Shown piece after piece: positions 42,614 to 51,250 of a stretch of DNA of 64,000 nt; position 1 is the stretch's first letter; every line of letters starts with the position of its first letter. The translations under genes and the position numbers were made by a program. The notes beneath the pieces are model-generated. The model did no database searches. It had not been told where the DNA came from and saw only the letters and a program-made list of their open reading frames with translations. Where the stretch lies: NCBI GenBank assembly GCA_964392245.1, contig CAYMOX010000001.1:186001-250000 (forward strand). Direction: 5' to 3'. Source of the stretch: JAAUUJ01 sp964392245. GTDB lineage: Bacteria; Cyanobacteriota; Cyanobacteriia; Thermostichales; Thermostichaceae.

Positions 42614-43717
42614 CTAGGGATAGAAGCTGAGCCGGGGTAGACCCAGCATCTGATCCCATCCCTGCTGCAGGTTCAGACACTGAATCGCCTGACCGGATTG
42701 GCCCTTAATCAGGTTGTCGATCACGGACAGAACGATCACGCGGTTGGTGCGACCATCCACTTCCACCCCGATCAGGCAATAGTTGGTTCCAGACACCCAT
42801 TTGGTTTGGGGATAGACTCCGGTTGGTAAGACTCTCACCCAGGGGGACTGACGGTAAAACGCCGTGTAAATGGTTTGGAGATCCTCCGCCACCAGACCGG
42901 GATCTCGAAGCGTACCGTACAGGGTGACATGGATCCCGCGAACCATGGGGATCAGATGGGGGGTAAATTGGACGGTGACCGAATGGTGGATCAGATCGGC
43001 ACAGATTTGCTCAATTTCTGGGGTGTGGCGGTGCTTGGCCACGCTATAGGCGCCCAGGGAACTGTCCACCTCGGCAAAAAGCGAGCCCTGTTTTGCGGCT
43101 CGGCCCGCCCCCGACACTCCTGACTTGGCATCAAAGATCAGGGTTTCTGGCTCCACCAACCCCTGCCGTAAGAGAGGAGCCGCCGCCAGGAGCGACGCGG
43201 TGGGATAACAGCCGGGACATCCGATCAGGCGCGCCTGGGCAATGGCATCACGGTACAGTTCTGGCAACCCATAGACCGCTTCCTGATTGGCCTGGTGATG
43301 AGCAGGGGTGGGCCATTGGGGATCGGGAGGACCGGGGCGGTACCAGGCTTGATAAAGCTTCAGATCCCGAAAGCGGTAGTCGGCAGAGAGATCAAGCACC
43401 TGACAACCTTTCGCCAGCAGAGGAGGAGCGAGTTCGCAAGCCAGCCCATTGGGTAAGGCCAGGAACACCACCTGACAGGCCTGTCCCAGCGCGTCCACAT
43501 CCACCGCCTGGATCGGCAGATTGACATGCTGCCCCAGATGAGGATAGATGTCCCCATACTTTTTGCCCACACTGTCCCGTCCAGCGATGTAGGTCACCTG
43601 GACCTGAGGATGGTCCGCCAGGAGACGCACCAGCTGAACCCCCCCATAGCCGGAGGCTCCCACGATCCCCACACGGAGGATGTCCTGATCAAGCGGCTGT
43701 GAAGGTGTTGAGGGCAT
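42614..43717 (-). CDS. argC: N-acetyl-gamma-glutamyl-phosphate reductase
   Basis: Third step of arginine synthesis: NADPH reduction of N-acetylglutamyl phosphate. 367 residues. NADP-binding GIVGASGYGGVQLVRLL near 18-34, catalytic Cys in IGCPGCYPTASLLA near 165, and the catalytic His in MVRGIHVTLYG near 257. The N-terminal 13 residues are a polar extension. 43 bases downstream of fabF on the same strand, possibly in one transcript. Confidence 0.95.
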   Translation of the reverse strand: MPSTPSQPLDQDILRVGIVGASGYGGVQLVRLLADHPQVQVTYIAGRDSVGKKYGDIYPHLGQHVNLPIQAVDVDALGQACQVVFLALPNGLACELAPPLLAKGCQVLDLSADYRFRDLKLYQAWYRPGPPDPQWPTPAHHQANQEAVYGLPELYRDAIAQARLIGCPGCYPTASLLAAAPLLRQGLVEPETLIFDAKSGVSGAGRAAKQGSLFAEVDSSLGAYSVAKHRHTPEIEQICADLIHHSVTVQFTPHLIPMVRGIHVTLYGTLRDPGLVAEDLQTIYTAFYRQSPWVRVLPTGVYPQTKWVSGTNYCLIGVEVDGRTNRVIVLSVIDNLIKGQSGQAIQCLNLQQGWDQMLGLPRLSFYP

Positions 43718-43760
43718 AAGATCTGCCTGTCCAGAGGATAGAGATCATCACAAGGGCAAC

Positions 43761-45053
43761 TTACCCCTCGGTATACTTGCGAAAGGCCAGGGTGACATTA
43801 TGGCCACCAAACCCAAAGGAATTGGAGAGTGCAACCTGGACAACACGAGTACGACTGTGTTGAGGGACGTAATCGAGATCGCAGTCCTGACCAGGATTCT
43901 CAAGGTTAATGGTGGGAGGAAGCTGATCCTGATGGACTACCAAAACTGTGGCCACCGCTTCGACTCCCCCCGATCCCCCCAGGAGATGACCGGTCATGGA
44001 TTTGGTTGAACTCATGCTGATCTGATAGGCGTGGTCTCCCAGAGCTGCTTTCACCGCATGAGTTTCGGTGGAATCATTGGCGACGGTGCTGGTGCCGTGG
44101 GCATTCACGTAATCGACAGCCTCAGGCGGGATGTCCGCATCTTTAAGGGCATGTCGGATCGCCCGCGTGGCACCTTCCCCCTGGGGAGAGGGAGAGGTCA
44201 TGTGATAAGCATCGCAGGTGGCGCCATAGCCCACGATCTCGGCGTAGATCCGTGCCCCCCGCGTGCGGGCATGCTCCAGATCCTCCAGGAGCAGAACCCC
44301 AGCCCCTTCCCCCATGACAAATCCATCCCGATCGCGATCAAAAGGGCGGCTGGCTCGGGTGGGATCCTGGTTACGGCAGGAGAGGGCCTTCATCGAAGCA
44401 AATCCTGCCATGGAAAGAGGGGTCACAGCAGCCTCTGTGCCTCCGGTCAGCATCGCCTGGACATCTCCCCGCTGGATCATGCGCATGGCATCTCCGATCG
44501 CATTGGACCCCGAGGCGCAGGCGGTCACAGTGCAACTGTTGGGACCCCGTGCCCCCAGATGGATGGCGATCTGTCCGGCGGCCATGTTGGCAATCATCAT
44601 GGGAACCATGAAGGGACTGCAGCGATCCGGCCCTTTCTCCAGGTAGACTTTTTCTTGATCTTCGAGCACCTTAATCCCGCCAATGCCAGTGCCGATGATC
44701 ACACCCACCTGCTCGGCATTGAGATCCGTAATCCTGAAGTTTCCATCTTCCAGGGCCTGCTGGGCGGCAGCAATCGCAAATTGAACAAACCGATCGGTGC
44801 GCTTGGCTTCCTTTCGATCCATGTAGTCGGTGGGTTCGAACCCCTTTACCTCCGCTGCAATCCGACAACTGTGCCGTTCTGCATCAAACAGGGTGATCTG
44901 ACCCACTCCCGAACGGCCCTGCAATAAGCCCTGCCAGTATTCAGACACTGTATTGCCGAGGGGAGTAATGGCACCGAGCCCGGTGACCACAACACGCCGC
45001 CCTGCATAATCTGATGCGGAGGAGGACGAAGATGGGGACGGATGTAAAGCCAT
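43761..45053 (-). CDS. fabF: 3-oxoacyl-ACP synthase II (KAS II)
   Basis: Elongating condensing enzyme of type II fatty acid synthesis. 430 residues. Starts with a Ser-rich leader, then RRVVVTGLGAITPLGN near 19. The nucleophile Cys is in TACASGSNAIGDAMRMI near 178, and His residues in VNAHGTSTVANDSTE near 318 and in the MTGHLLGGSGGVEAVA stretch near 355 complete the triad. Follows acpP by 63 bases, the common acpP-fabF pairing. Confidence 0.96.
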   Translation of the reverse strand: MALHPSPSSSSSASDYAGRRVVVTGLGAITPLGNTVSEYWQGLLQGRSGVGQITLFDAERHSCRIAAEVKGFEPTDYMDRKEAKRTDRFVQFAIAAAQQALEDGNFRITDLNAEQVGVIIGTGIGGIKVLEDQEKVYLEKGPDRCSPFMVPMMIANMAAGQIAIHLGARGPNSCTVTACASGSNAIGDAMRMIQRGDVQAMLTGGTEAAVTPLSMAGFASMKALSCRNQDPTRASRPFDRDRDGFVMGEGAGVLLLEDLEHARTRGARIYAEIVGYGATCDAYHMTSPSPQGEGATRAIRHALKDADIPPEAVDYVNAHGTSTVANDSTETHAVKAALGDHAYQISMSSTKSMTGHLLGGSGGVEAVATVLVVHQDQLPPTINLENPGQDCDLDYVPQHSRTRVVQVALSNSFGFGGHNVTLAFRKYTEG

Positions 45054-45116
45054 GATTACAGCAGGGTAGGGATTAAGGTGCCAGGGATCTCAGGGTGATG
45101 AACCAATCCACCCTTC

Positions 45117-45362
45117 TCAGGCAGCAGCCTTCTGGGAAATGTAGCTCACGGCATCCTGGACAGTGGCAATGGTCTCGGCATCCTCATCAGGAATTTCCAA
45201 GTTGAATTCCTCCTCAAAAGCCATTACCAGTTCAACAGTATCAAGACTGTCGGCCCCCAAGTCATTTTGAAAGCTGGCTTCCATCGTGACTTTGGCATCC
45301 TCTACACCCAGTTGGGAAGCCACAATCTTGCGCACGCGGCTATAGATTTCGTCATCACTCAT
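45117..45362 (-). CDS. acpP: Acyl carrier protein
   Basis: 81-residue ACP. ATG 45362 (MSDDEIYSRVRKIVASQLG) is the conserved start, although the frame is open 51 codons upstream. The phosphopantetheine serine is in LGADSLDTVELVMAFEEEF (near residue 41, DSL motif). Very acidic helix II/III region (IPDEDAETIATVQDAV). Partner of FabF, FabG and the acyltransferases; directly followed by fabF. Confidence 0.97.
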   Translation of the reverse strand: MSDDEIYSRVRKIVASQLGVEDAKVTMEASFQNDLGADSLDTVELVMAFEEEFNLEIPDEDAETIATVQDAVSYISQKAAA

Positions 45363-45481
45363 TGAGCTTAATGTCCTTTTTGCTAGATAACAACCTAGAT
45401 TGACGCATTTGCAACTACCAATTCTATAAGACAATGGGACCCACTGATACCTTTGCCTGTAGACAGATCCTGCCACTGTCC

Positions 45482-45823
45482 TCAGCGCTGATCCATCCAG
45501 GCCGAGGCATGCCATCCCCCTCGCTTCTGCAACTGCCGCAAAAACAGGGGCAGAATGACCTCAGAGATGAAGTGGAAGGCAGCTTCTTTCCCTGCTTCTC
45601 GATAGATCAGCCCAATCTTGGCTTCAATGCGGGTAGGATCTCCCAGGGCAGATAAAAACTGATTCGAGGTGAAGTGGGTAAAGAGTTCCCGACGCTCATC
45701 TCCAGGAGGCACACCCTGTTGCAATAGCCACTCACGAGCATAGAGGGCAAGAAGGGCATCCCCGATCCAGGCCCGGTCCCGCAGGCTCTGATCATCCATC
45801 TCCGGTAGCAGTACTTTGGCCAT
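45482..45823 (-). CDS. Mini-ribonuclease III-like protein
   Basis: 113 residues, an RNase III catalytic fold without a double-stranded RNA-binding domain. RDRAWIGDALLALYAREWLL near 15-34 matches the signature helix of the Mini-III/RNase III family (consensus Y/W-[IL]-G-D-A). The C-terminal EKIG-like acidic residues are at RIEAKIGLIYREAGKEAAFHF (quoted in part). Mini-III trims 23S rRNA precursors in other bacteria. It starts two bases after the fabG stop, so the two are co-translated. Confidence 0.7.
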   Translation of the reverse strand: MAKVLLPEMDDQSLRDRAWIGDALLALYAREWLLQQGVPPGDERRELFTHFTSNQFLSALGDPTRIEAKIGLIYREAGKEAAFHFISEVILPLFLRQLQKRGGWHASAWMDQR

Positions 45824-45825
45824 GG

Positions 45826-46581
45826 CTACGCCATTACCATGCCCCCATCGACATTGAACACCTGGCCGGTGATGTATGCAGCAGCAGGATCTAGGGCCAA
45901 AAATCGCACCATGCCTGCCACATCCTCCGGCTGCCCCATCCGCCCTAGAGGAATTTGCGCCAGAATGGCCTCGGCTGCTAAGTCTGCTGTCATCTGGGTG
46001 GCAATAAATCCAGGGGCAACGGCATTCACCAAAATATTGCGGCTGGCCAACTCTCGGGCTGCCGAGCGGGTGAGCCCGATCACGCCAGCTTTGGCTGCAC
46101 TGTAATTGCTCTGGCCCGCATTGCCCATCAGTCCCACCACAGAGGTGATATTGATGATGCGACCGGAACGCTGTTTCATCATCGGCTTGGCCGCTGCCTT
46201 CAGACAGAAAAAGGTGCCAGAGAGGTTGAGATTAATCACTTCCTGCCAGTCCTCCGGCTTGAGGCGAACCAGCAGGTTGTCACGGGTGATGCCTGCGTTA
46301 TTCACCAGGATATCGATGCGGCCCCAGTGCTCGCTGAGCTGGGCAAACAGCGTTTCCACCTCCGCTGGCTGGCTGACGTCACCCGCCAGAGCGATGGCTT
46401 CTCCTCCGGCAACTGTGATTGTGTCCACCACCTCAGCAGCAGCGTCTGCCGACCGCGCATAATTCACAGCGACTTTGACGCCTGCCGCCGCCAATTGCAG
46501 CGCAATCGCCCGTCCAATCCCCCGACTGGCTCCTGTTACCAGGGCCACCTGATCCACTGCCTGGGCCTGACTCAACCCCAT
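45826..46581 (-). CDS. fabG: 3-oxoacyl-ACP reductase
   Basis: NADPH-dependent SDR that reduces beta-ketoacyl-ACP. 251 residues. TGASRGIGRAIALQLAAAG near 18-36 binds the cofactor, NNAGITRDNLL near 92, the active Ser in NITSVVGLMGNAGQ near 144, and YSAAKAGVIG near 158 holds the Tyr-Lys pair. C-terminal GQVFNVDGGMVMA is typical. ATG 46581 has GGGAGG almost touching it; TTG 46575 would have better spacing. First gene of the fabG-RNase III-like pair. Confidence 0.95.
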   Translation of the reverse strand: MGLSQAQAVDQVALVTGASRGIGRAIALQLAAAGVKVAVNYARSADAAAEVVDTITVAGGEAIALAGDVSQPAEVETLFAQLSEHWGRIDILVNNAGITRDNLLVRLKPEDWQEVINLNLSGTFFCLKAAAKPMMKQRSGRIINITSVVGLMGNAGQSNYSAAKAGVIGLTRSAARELASRNILVNAVAPGFIATQMTADLAAEAILAQIPLGRMGQPEDVAGMVRFLALDPAAAYITGQVFNVDGGMVMA

Positions 46582-46802
46582 GCCTCCCTAACATCAGCTG
46601 CATAAACAGGCTAAGTATAAATCTTTTGGCGACAGCTTGAAATCTCTGCAGCAGAACCACATAATGGTAGACCAACTCTGTACTTCTTGCGTATCGCAGC
46701 GCCTCCCATCCCTCTAGCTTGTCGGAACTTGGGGGCCCTACTCATCTCCGCTTCTGGGAGAACCCCTGCTGGTTCATCTTGTGACTCAAGCCTCATCACG
46801 CC

Positions 46803-47717
46803 ATGAATGATTTTCTGCCGATTGCTTACTTTCAAAACCAGTTCATCCCCTTTTCGGAAGCGAAAATTTCAATTGCAACCCACGCTTTGCACTACGGTAC
46901 GGGTTCGTTTGGAGGTCTCAGAGGTCTACCGGATCCTGAGCATCGGGGTACCATATTACTCTTTCGTTTGCAGCGGCACTGTCAACGTCTCAGCCAGGGG
47001 GCTCGCTTCCTGCACTACGATCTGCCTGCCGACAAAATTGAGAGTGTCATCGTAGAGTTTGTCCAACAAAATCAGCCAACCGTTCCCTTCTATATTCGCC
47101 CCTTTGTCTATACCTCAGGGCTAGGTATTGCTCCTCGTCTGCACAACATTGAAATAGACTTTTTTGTTTACGGCCTGCAGATGGGGGATTACCTCTCTCC
47201 GGAGGGGGTGAGCTGTCGCCTCAGTTCCTGGCATCGGCAGGAGGATCGCAGTTTGCCGTTGCGGGGAAAAATAGCAGGAGCCTACATCACATCCTCCCTG
47301 GCTAAATCGGAAGCTGTTGCCTCTGGTTTTGATGAAGCGATTTTGCTCAACTCTCAGGGCAAAGTCAGTGAAGCTTCGGGGATGAATATCTTTCTGGTCC
47401 GAAATGGCACCCTGATCACTCCGGGATTCGATCAGGATATTTTGGAAGGCATTACCCGCGATAGTGTGATCACGCTGGCCCAGGAGATGGGGATTCCGGT
47501 GGTGGAGCGTCCCATTGATAAGTCAGAGCTGTTCATTGCTGATGAGGCCTTTCTCACCGGAACTGCGGCCAAAATCACCCCGATCAAACAGGTGGAAAAC
47601 TTTTCTCTGCCCAAGCAGCGACCGATCACCGATCAACTCAAGACGAAGCTGACCGCCATCACTGAAAATCGGGATCCAGAGCATGCGGACTGGGTCTACA
47701 AAATCGTCCTCTCCTGA
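46803..47717 (+). CDS. ilvE: Branched-chain amino acid aminotransferase
   Basis: Fold-type IV PLP transaminase for the last step of Val, Leu and Ile synthesis. 304 residues. N-terminal ISIATHALHYGTGSFGGLRG near 22-41 holds substrate-loop residues, LFRLQRHCQRLSQGARFL near 52-69 is family-typical, and the PLP lysine is in LRGKIAGAYITSSLAKSEA near 152-170. GKVSEASGMNIFLVRNG and EGITRDSVITLA are conserved phosphate-binding and C-terminal parts. Confidence 0.95.
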   Translation: MNDFLPIAYFQNQFIPFSEAKISIATHALHYGTGSFGGLRGLPDPEHRGTILLFRLQRHCQRLSQGARFLHYDLPADKIESVIVEFVQQNQPTVPFYIRPFVYTSGLGIAPRLHNIEIDFFVYGLQMGDYLSPEGVSCRLSSWHRQEDRSLPLRGKIAGAYITSSLAKSEAVASGFDEAILLNSQGKVSEASGMNIFLVRNGTLITPGFDQDILEGITRDSVITLAQEMGIPVVERPIDKSELFIADEAFLTGTAAKITPIKQVENFSLPKQRPITDQLKTKLTAITENRDPEHADWVYKIVLS

Positions 47718-47832
47718 TGGACATCACCCTGCTGGCGTGACCCCGATCACGAAGGATTTTTAGATTAGCCAGGATGATCAGAAGGAGATAGACAGATCTA
47801 ACTTCTTTCCCTCTGATTCAGGAGCGCGTGCC

Positions 47833-47997
47833 ATGCAATCTTTCGATCCTTCCAAGCTATTTGTGCAGATGGCGGCCTCACTTGTGGTTGGGCTTGCTGC
47901 CTTAAGTCTGCTTTCTCTTGCGGATCGCCACTGGGCTTCAACCGTGGATCCAGGGCAAGCCTCTGCGGCTAGCTCCACAGTTGCATCCCAACTCTAA
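47833..47997 (+). CDS. Small membrane protein, unknown (54 aa)
   Basis: Frame from ATG 47833 with AGGAG nine bases upstream. A polar start (MQSFDPSKLF) leads into a single hydrophobic segment (VQMAASLVVGLAALSLLSLA), then DRHWASTVDPGQ and a Ser/Ala tail ending VASQL. Could be a signal-anchored or secreted small peptide. No recognised family. It converges with the DUF2854 gene ten bases away. Confidence 0.55.
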   Translation: MQSFDPSKLFVQMAASLVVGLAALSLLSLADRHWASTVDPGQASAASSTVASQL

Positions 47998-48007
47998 TCA
48001 TGGATGT

Positions 48008-48580
48008 CTAGGACTCGCTGATATCCTCCTCCGTTCGACTGATCAGGGCCAGGTCCACAAAGGCTTGCTGAGGTTGAGACAGCTGAACTTGGACGTCTCG
48101 CCCAAAAAATCCTGTCTTTCTCTGATTTATACTTTCTTGCCAGCGATCAAACGTGACGTTGGGAGATTGGAACCGGAGGAGCAGGGTGTAGTGACCCTGG
48201 CGCAGTTCCTCTCGATACCCCACCAATTCCGGTAGATCAGCATCGGTTGCTCCTTTAAGTTTGAGAAATTCTAGGGCATCCTGCATATGCACATTCGCCC
48301 CATAAGAGTAGCGGCTGATATCGGTGCGGATCTGGGTTTGGATGGTGGTGGCCTGTTGGGCACGAGCCTGCAGGATCTCGTCAGAAGGCGCTTCTAGAGA
48401 GGGAACCGGTTTGAGCTCCACCAGCTTCATGACCAGCCCCCCCAGCAGCAGAGGAATGCCAGTGGTCAGACCCACAAGATTGAGCTGGGGGTTGTTGTAA
48501 TTGATAAACCCCCAGATGGTGGTGGCAAGACCCGCCAGCAGCACGATCGTGCTCAGGGGAATGGGCAACTTCTCAAACAT
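48008..48580 (-). CDS. DUF2854 membrane protein
   Basis: About 190 residues from ATG 48580 (MFEKLPIPLSTIV); the frame extends 15 codons further to 48625. Two N-terminal hydrophobic segments (STIVLLAGLATTIWGFINY, LVGLTTGIPLLLGGLVMKL) precede a soluble domain with ISRYSYGANVHMQDALEFLKL (quoted in part). The same arrangement is found in the DUF2854 family of cyanobacteria and chloroplasts. Function unknown. Confidence 0.78.
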   Translation of the reverse strand: MFEKLPIPLSTIVLLAGLATTIWGFINYNNPQLNLVGLTTGIPLLLGGLVMKLVELKPVPSLEAPSDEILQARAQQATTIQTQIRTDISRYSYGANVHMQDALEFLKLKGATDADLPELVGYREELRQGHYTLLLRFQSPNVTFDRWQESINQRKTGFFGRDVQVQLSQPQQAFVDLALISRTEEDISES

Positions 48581-48693
48581 AAGCCAGGTATGCAACTCCC
48601 GCAAAATGAGTAGGGATAGACCCACTCGTGTTTATGGACGGAAAGACTGGACCGGAGGATAATGGCAACTCGTAAGTGTGAGAGAGTGAAGCC

Positions 48694-50214
48694 TTGTTAA
48701 GAACCCGGTCATTACGTAGCTTACGCCCCCTTGACCGCGAAGCTCAAGCCCGTGCCCCTCTATTTGAAGCGATCCGAACCTATTGCACTCTGGATAAAGC
48801 TCCGTTTCATACCCCAGGGCATAAGCAAGGCCGAGGGATTCCCCAGGATCTGCGGGACCTACTGGGGGAGATGGTGTTCAAGGCGGATCTAACCGAATTG
48901 CCTGAGGTTGACAACCTGCATGATCCTGACGGTGTCATTCAGGAGGCTCAGATCCTGGCAGCTCAAGCCTACGGTGCTTCCCGCAGCTGGTTTCTGGTGA
49001 ACGGCTCCACCTGTGGTGTGGAAACCCTGATCATGGCAATCTGCGATCCGGGGGACAAGATCTTGATTCCCCGAAACTGCCACAAATCAGCGGTGGCGGG
49101 GGTGATCCTGTCGGGGGCCGTCCCCGTCTATATGGAACCGGATTATGATCGCTCCCTGGGGCTAGCCCATGGGGTAACGCCTGCAGCGGTGGAACGATCT
49201 CTGCACCTCCATCCCGATGTCAAAGGGGTGCTGGTGGTCAATCCCACCTACTACGGGGTTTGTTCTGATATCGAGGCGATTGCGGCCTTAGTGCATGCTC
49301 ACCATCTGCCCCTGCTAGTGGATGAAGCCCATGGACCTCACTTTGCTTTTCATCCGCGGCTGCCCATTTCTGCCCTGGAGGCGGGAGCCGATCTGGTGGT
49401 GCAATCCACCCACAAAGTCATCTCAGGGATGACCCAGGCATCGCTGCTGCACCTGCAGGGAGAGCGTGTGGATCCCAATCGTGTTCGCAATATCCTGCAG
49501 TTGCTGCAATCCACCAGTCCCAATTACGTGCTGTTAATGTCTCTGGATGTGGCTCGACGCCAGATGGCTCTGGAGGGAAGCGAACTGCTCTCGGAAACCC
49601 TGACCCTGGCGGAGCAGGTGCGCGCCCAGTTAAACCAGATCCCAGGCATCAGCTGCTTTGGCAGTGAGCGGATCCTGTCCTCTCCAGGCTTTTTTGACCT
49701 GGATCCAACCCGTCTGACCGTGACGGTTACGGGACTGGGTCTATACGGATTTGAGGCTCATGATCTGGTCAATGATCGCTTCCTGGTGCAGCCCGAGATG
49801 TCGACCCTGCACAACGTCGTCTTCATTTTCAGCATTGGCAATACCGTCCGTGATGGGGAGCGTCTGGTGCAGAGCTTTACCCAACTGGCGCAGGAACAGC
49901 AGGGGCAGATGGGGGAGATGACCGAGAAACTGCAACGACTGGCTGCCATTCAACTTCCGTCTCTGCCTCCCCAGCGCCTCTCCCCCCGCCAGGCCTTTTT
50001 TGCCCCCATCCATCGCATTCCTTTTCAGGAGGCCAGAGGTGAAGTGTGTGCTGAGATTATCTCTCCCTACCCGCCCGGAATCCCGATCCTGGTCCCCGGA
50101 GAAGAGGTGACTCAGGAGGCCATTGATTACCTGTTGCTGGTGCATGAGGCTGGGGGTTTTATCAATGGTCCGGAGGATGTGCGTCTGCAGACCCTGAAAG
50201 TCGTCAAGGGGTAG
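48694..50214 (+). CDS. Orn/Lys/Arg decarboxylase-family PLP enzyme
   Basis: 506 residues, fold-type I. Signatures: PFHTPGHKQGRGIP near 37-50, LVNGSTCGVETLIMA near 103-117, HKSAVAGVILSGA near 130, LLVDEAHGPHFAFHP with the PLP Asp near 209, and the Schiff-base Lys in VQSTHKVISGMTQ near 240. The C-terminal ANC-like HISPYPPGIPxLxPGE part is present (IISPYPPGIPILVPGE). Arginine or lysine decarboxylase activity is plausible, but the length is that of the short cyanobacterial class, so the substrate is unsure. Starts at TTG 48694 with AGAGAG upstream. Confidence 0.88.
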   Translation: MLRTRSLRSLRPLDREAQARAPLFEAIRTYCTLDKAPFHTPGHKQGRGIPQDLRDLLGEMVFKADLTELPEVDNLHDPDGVIQEAQILAAQAYGASRSWFLVNGSTCGVETLIMAICDPGDKILIPRNCHKSAVAGVILSGAVPVYMEPDYDRSLGLAHGVTPAAVERSLHLHPDVKGVLVVNPTYYGVCSDIEAIAALVHAHHLPLLVDEAHGPHFAFHPRLPISALEAGADLVVQSTHKVISGMTQASLLHLQGERVDPNRVRNILQLLQSTSPNYVLLMSLDVARRQMALEGSELLSETLTLAEQVRAQLNQIPGISCFGSERILSSPGFFDLDPTRLTVTVTGLGLYGFEAHDLVNDRFLVQPEMSTLHNVVFIFSIGNTVRDGERLVQSFTQLAQEQQGQMGEMTEKLQRLAAIQLPSLPPQRLSPRQAFFAPIHRIPFQEARGEVCAEIISPYPPGIPILVPGEEVTQEAIDYLLLVHEAGGFINGPEDVRLQTLKVVKG

Positions 50215-50242
50215 GGGAAACCCCACAGACATCCCCTTTTTT
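50206..50242 (+). terminator. Terminator overlapping the decarboxylase stop
   Basis: Outer stem AAGGGG/CCCCTT and inner GGGG-AAA-CCCC, followed by TTTT. The left arm lies in the last codons of the gene. Confidence 0.75.
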
Positions 50243-50364
50243 CTGGGCTATGTTGTAAGCTCAAGTGAACATATCGCGTCATCCTGCGCGGGGGCTGGGT
50301 TGCTGACTCCAGAGGGTCCACCGCCAGTTCCTTTTCACCAACCTGTCGTTTTGATCAAGACTCT

Positions 50365-50724
50365 ATGGGATTACAAACCCCTAAAACCTACTCGATTGCC
50401 CTGCGCGGCTGGGGCTTCTGGCTGGGTGCTCTCGGTGTGGCTCTGTTGTTGAGTGCTGCCGGATTGGGTTGGCTAATTGTCGTTCTCCTTGGATTTCTGA
50501 TCTTTTTGCTGTTGTTACCCGTTCTGATCCTGCTCAGCTTTCGCTGGTGGATCGGTCGTTTGATGGCCACCGATAGCTGTCCGGTGTGTGGGTTTGAGTC
50601 CCAGGCCCTGGAAGGTCGCCGGTTTCGTTGTCCCAGCTGTGGTGAAGCCCTGTTTGTGGCTGATGGAGAGTTCCACCGTCGCACTCCCCCCGGCACCATT
50701 GAGGTGGAAGTTCTGCAGGATTAG
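50365..50724 (+). CDS. Zinc-ribbon membrane protein, unknown
   Basis: 119 residues. Two adjacent hydrophobic segments at about 13-60 (WGFWLGALGVALLLSAAG, LIVVLLGFLIFLLLLPVLIL) form a hairpin. They are followed by a zinc ribbon, CPVCGF (near 73) and CPSCGEAL (near 89), spaced 12 residues apart. The short C-terminal part is polar (RRTPPGTIEVEVLQD). Likely membrane-tethered with a cytoplasmic metal-binding knuckle. It precedes psaC by 172 bases on the same strand; whether the two are co-transcribed is unclear. No named family recognised. Confidence 0.7.
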   Translation: MGLQTPKTYSIALRGWGFWLGALGVALLLSAAGLGWLIVVLLGFLIFLLLLPVLILLSFRWWIGRLMATDSCPVCGFESQALEGRRFRCPSCGEALFVADGEFHRRTPPGTIEVEVLQD

Positions 50725-50896
50725 AGGCAGGCTTCTCCCCGCTGGCTTGTCCGTAAGGAGCATGTTAAATTCCTTGTATTTTTTCGAGGGGCATTTAGAG
50801 TGATCCAGGGACTGCAGTAGACTGAGGGGCACATGTGCTGTAGAGACAGCGTTTGGCCTGATTCCTAATAAACGGTTTTGAGACTGGAGAACCCCC

Positions 50897-51145
50897 ATGT
50901 CCCACACAGTTAAAATCTACGATACCTGCATCGGTTGTACCCAATGTGTGCGTGCTTGCCCGACGGACGTACTGGAAATGGTCCCTTGGCCTGGACTGAA
51001 CAAGGCAGGGACGATTGCTGCTTCACCACGGACCGAAGATTGTGTTGGATGCAAGCGTTGTGAAACCGCCTGCCCGACCGACTTCCTCAGTATCCGTGTT
51101 TACCTCGGACCTGAAACCACCCGCAGTATGGGCCTTGCTTACTAG
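50897..51145 (+). CDS. psaC: Photosystem I iron-sulfur subunit PsaC (82-residue variant)
   Basis: Stromal PSI subunit carrying the FA and FB [4Fe-4S] clusters. Ligand motifs CIGCTQCVRACP (Cys 11, 14, 17, 21) and CVGCKRCETACP (Cys 49, 52, 55, 59) are intact. The protein has 82 residues, whereas PsaC is almost always 81: the loop after W31 reads PGLNKAGTIAASPR instead of the usual DGCKA-x-QIASSPR, so one residue is inserted and the conserved non-ligand Cys34 is lost. C-terminal PETTRSMGLAY is normal. GGAG precedes the ATG, and a strong terminator follows. Confidence 0.97.
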   Translation: MSHTVKIYDTCIGCTQCVRACPTDVLEMVPWPGLNKAGTIAASPRTEDCVGCKRCETACPTDFLSIRVYLGPETTRSMGLAY

Positions 51146-51185
51146 CTTCCTTGAACCCAAGCCTGGAAAATAGATCATTGAGCAC

Positions 51186-51215
51186 AAGGGACGGAAGCAG
51201 ACTCTGTCCCTTTTT
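51186..51215 (+). terminator. Terminator of psaC
   Basis: 7-bp stem AAGGGAC/GTCCCTT with a 13-base loop, continuing into a T-run, 40 bases after the psaC stop. Confidence 0.85.
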
Positions 51216-51250
51216 GATTTGACTTGAAGGTGCGGTTCCTGGACTCTGAT

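Noticed and set aside
44031..44927. 298-residue plus-strand frame inside fabF
   Set aside because: Antisense to a clearly recognised FabF with intact catalytic residues; no start signal or domain.
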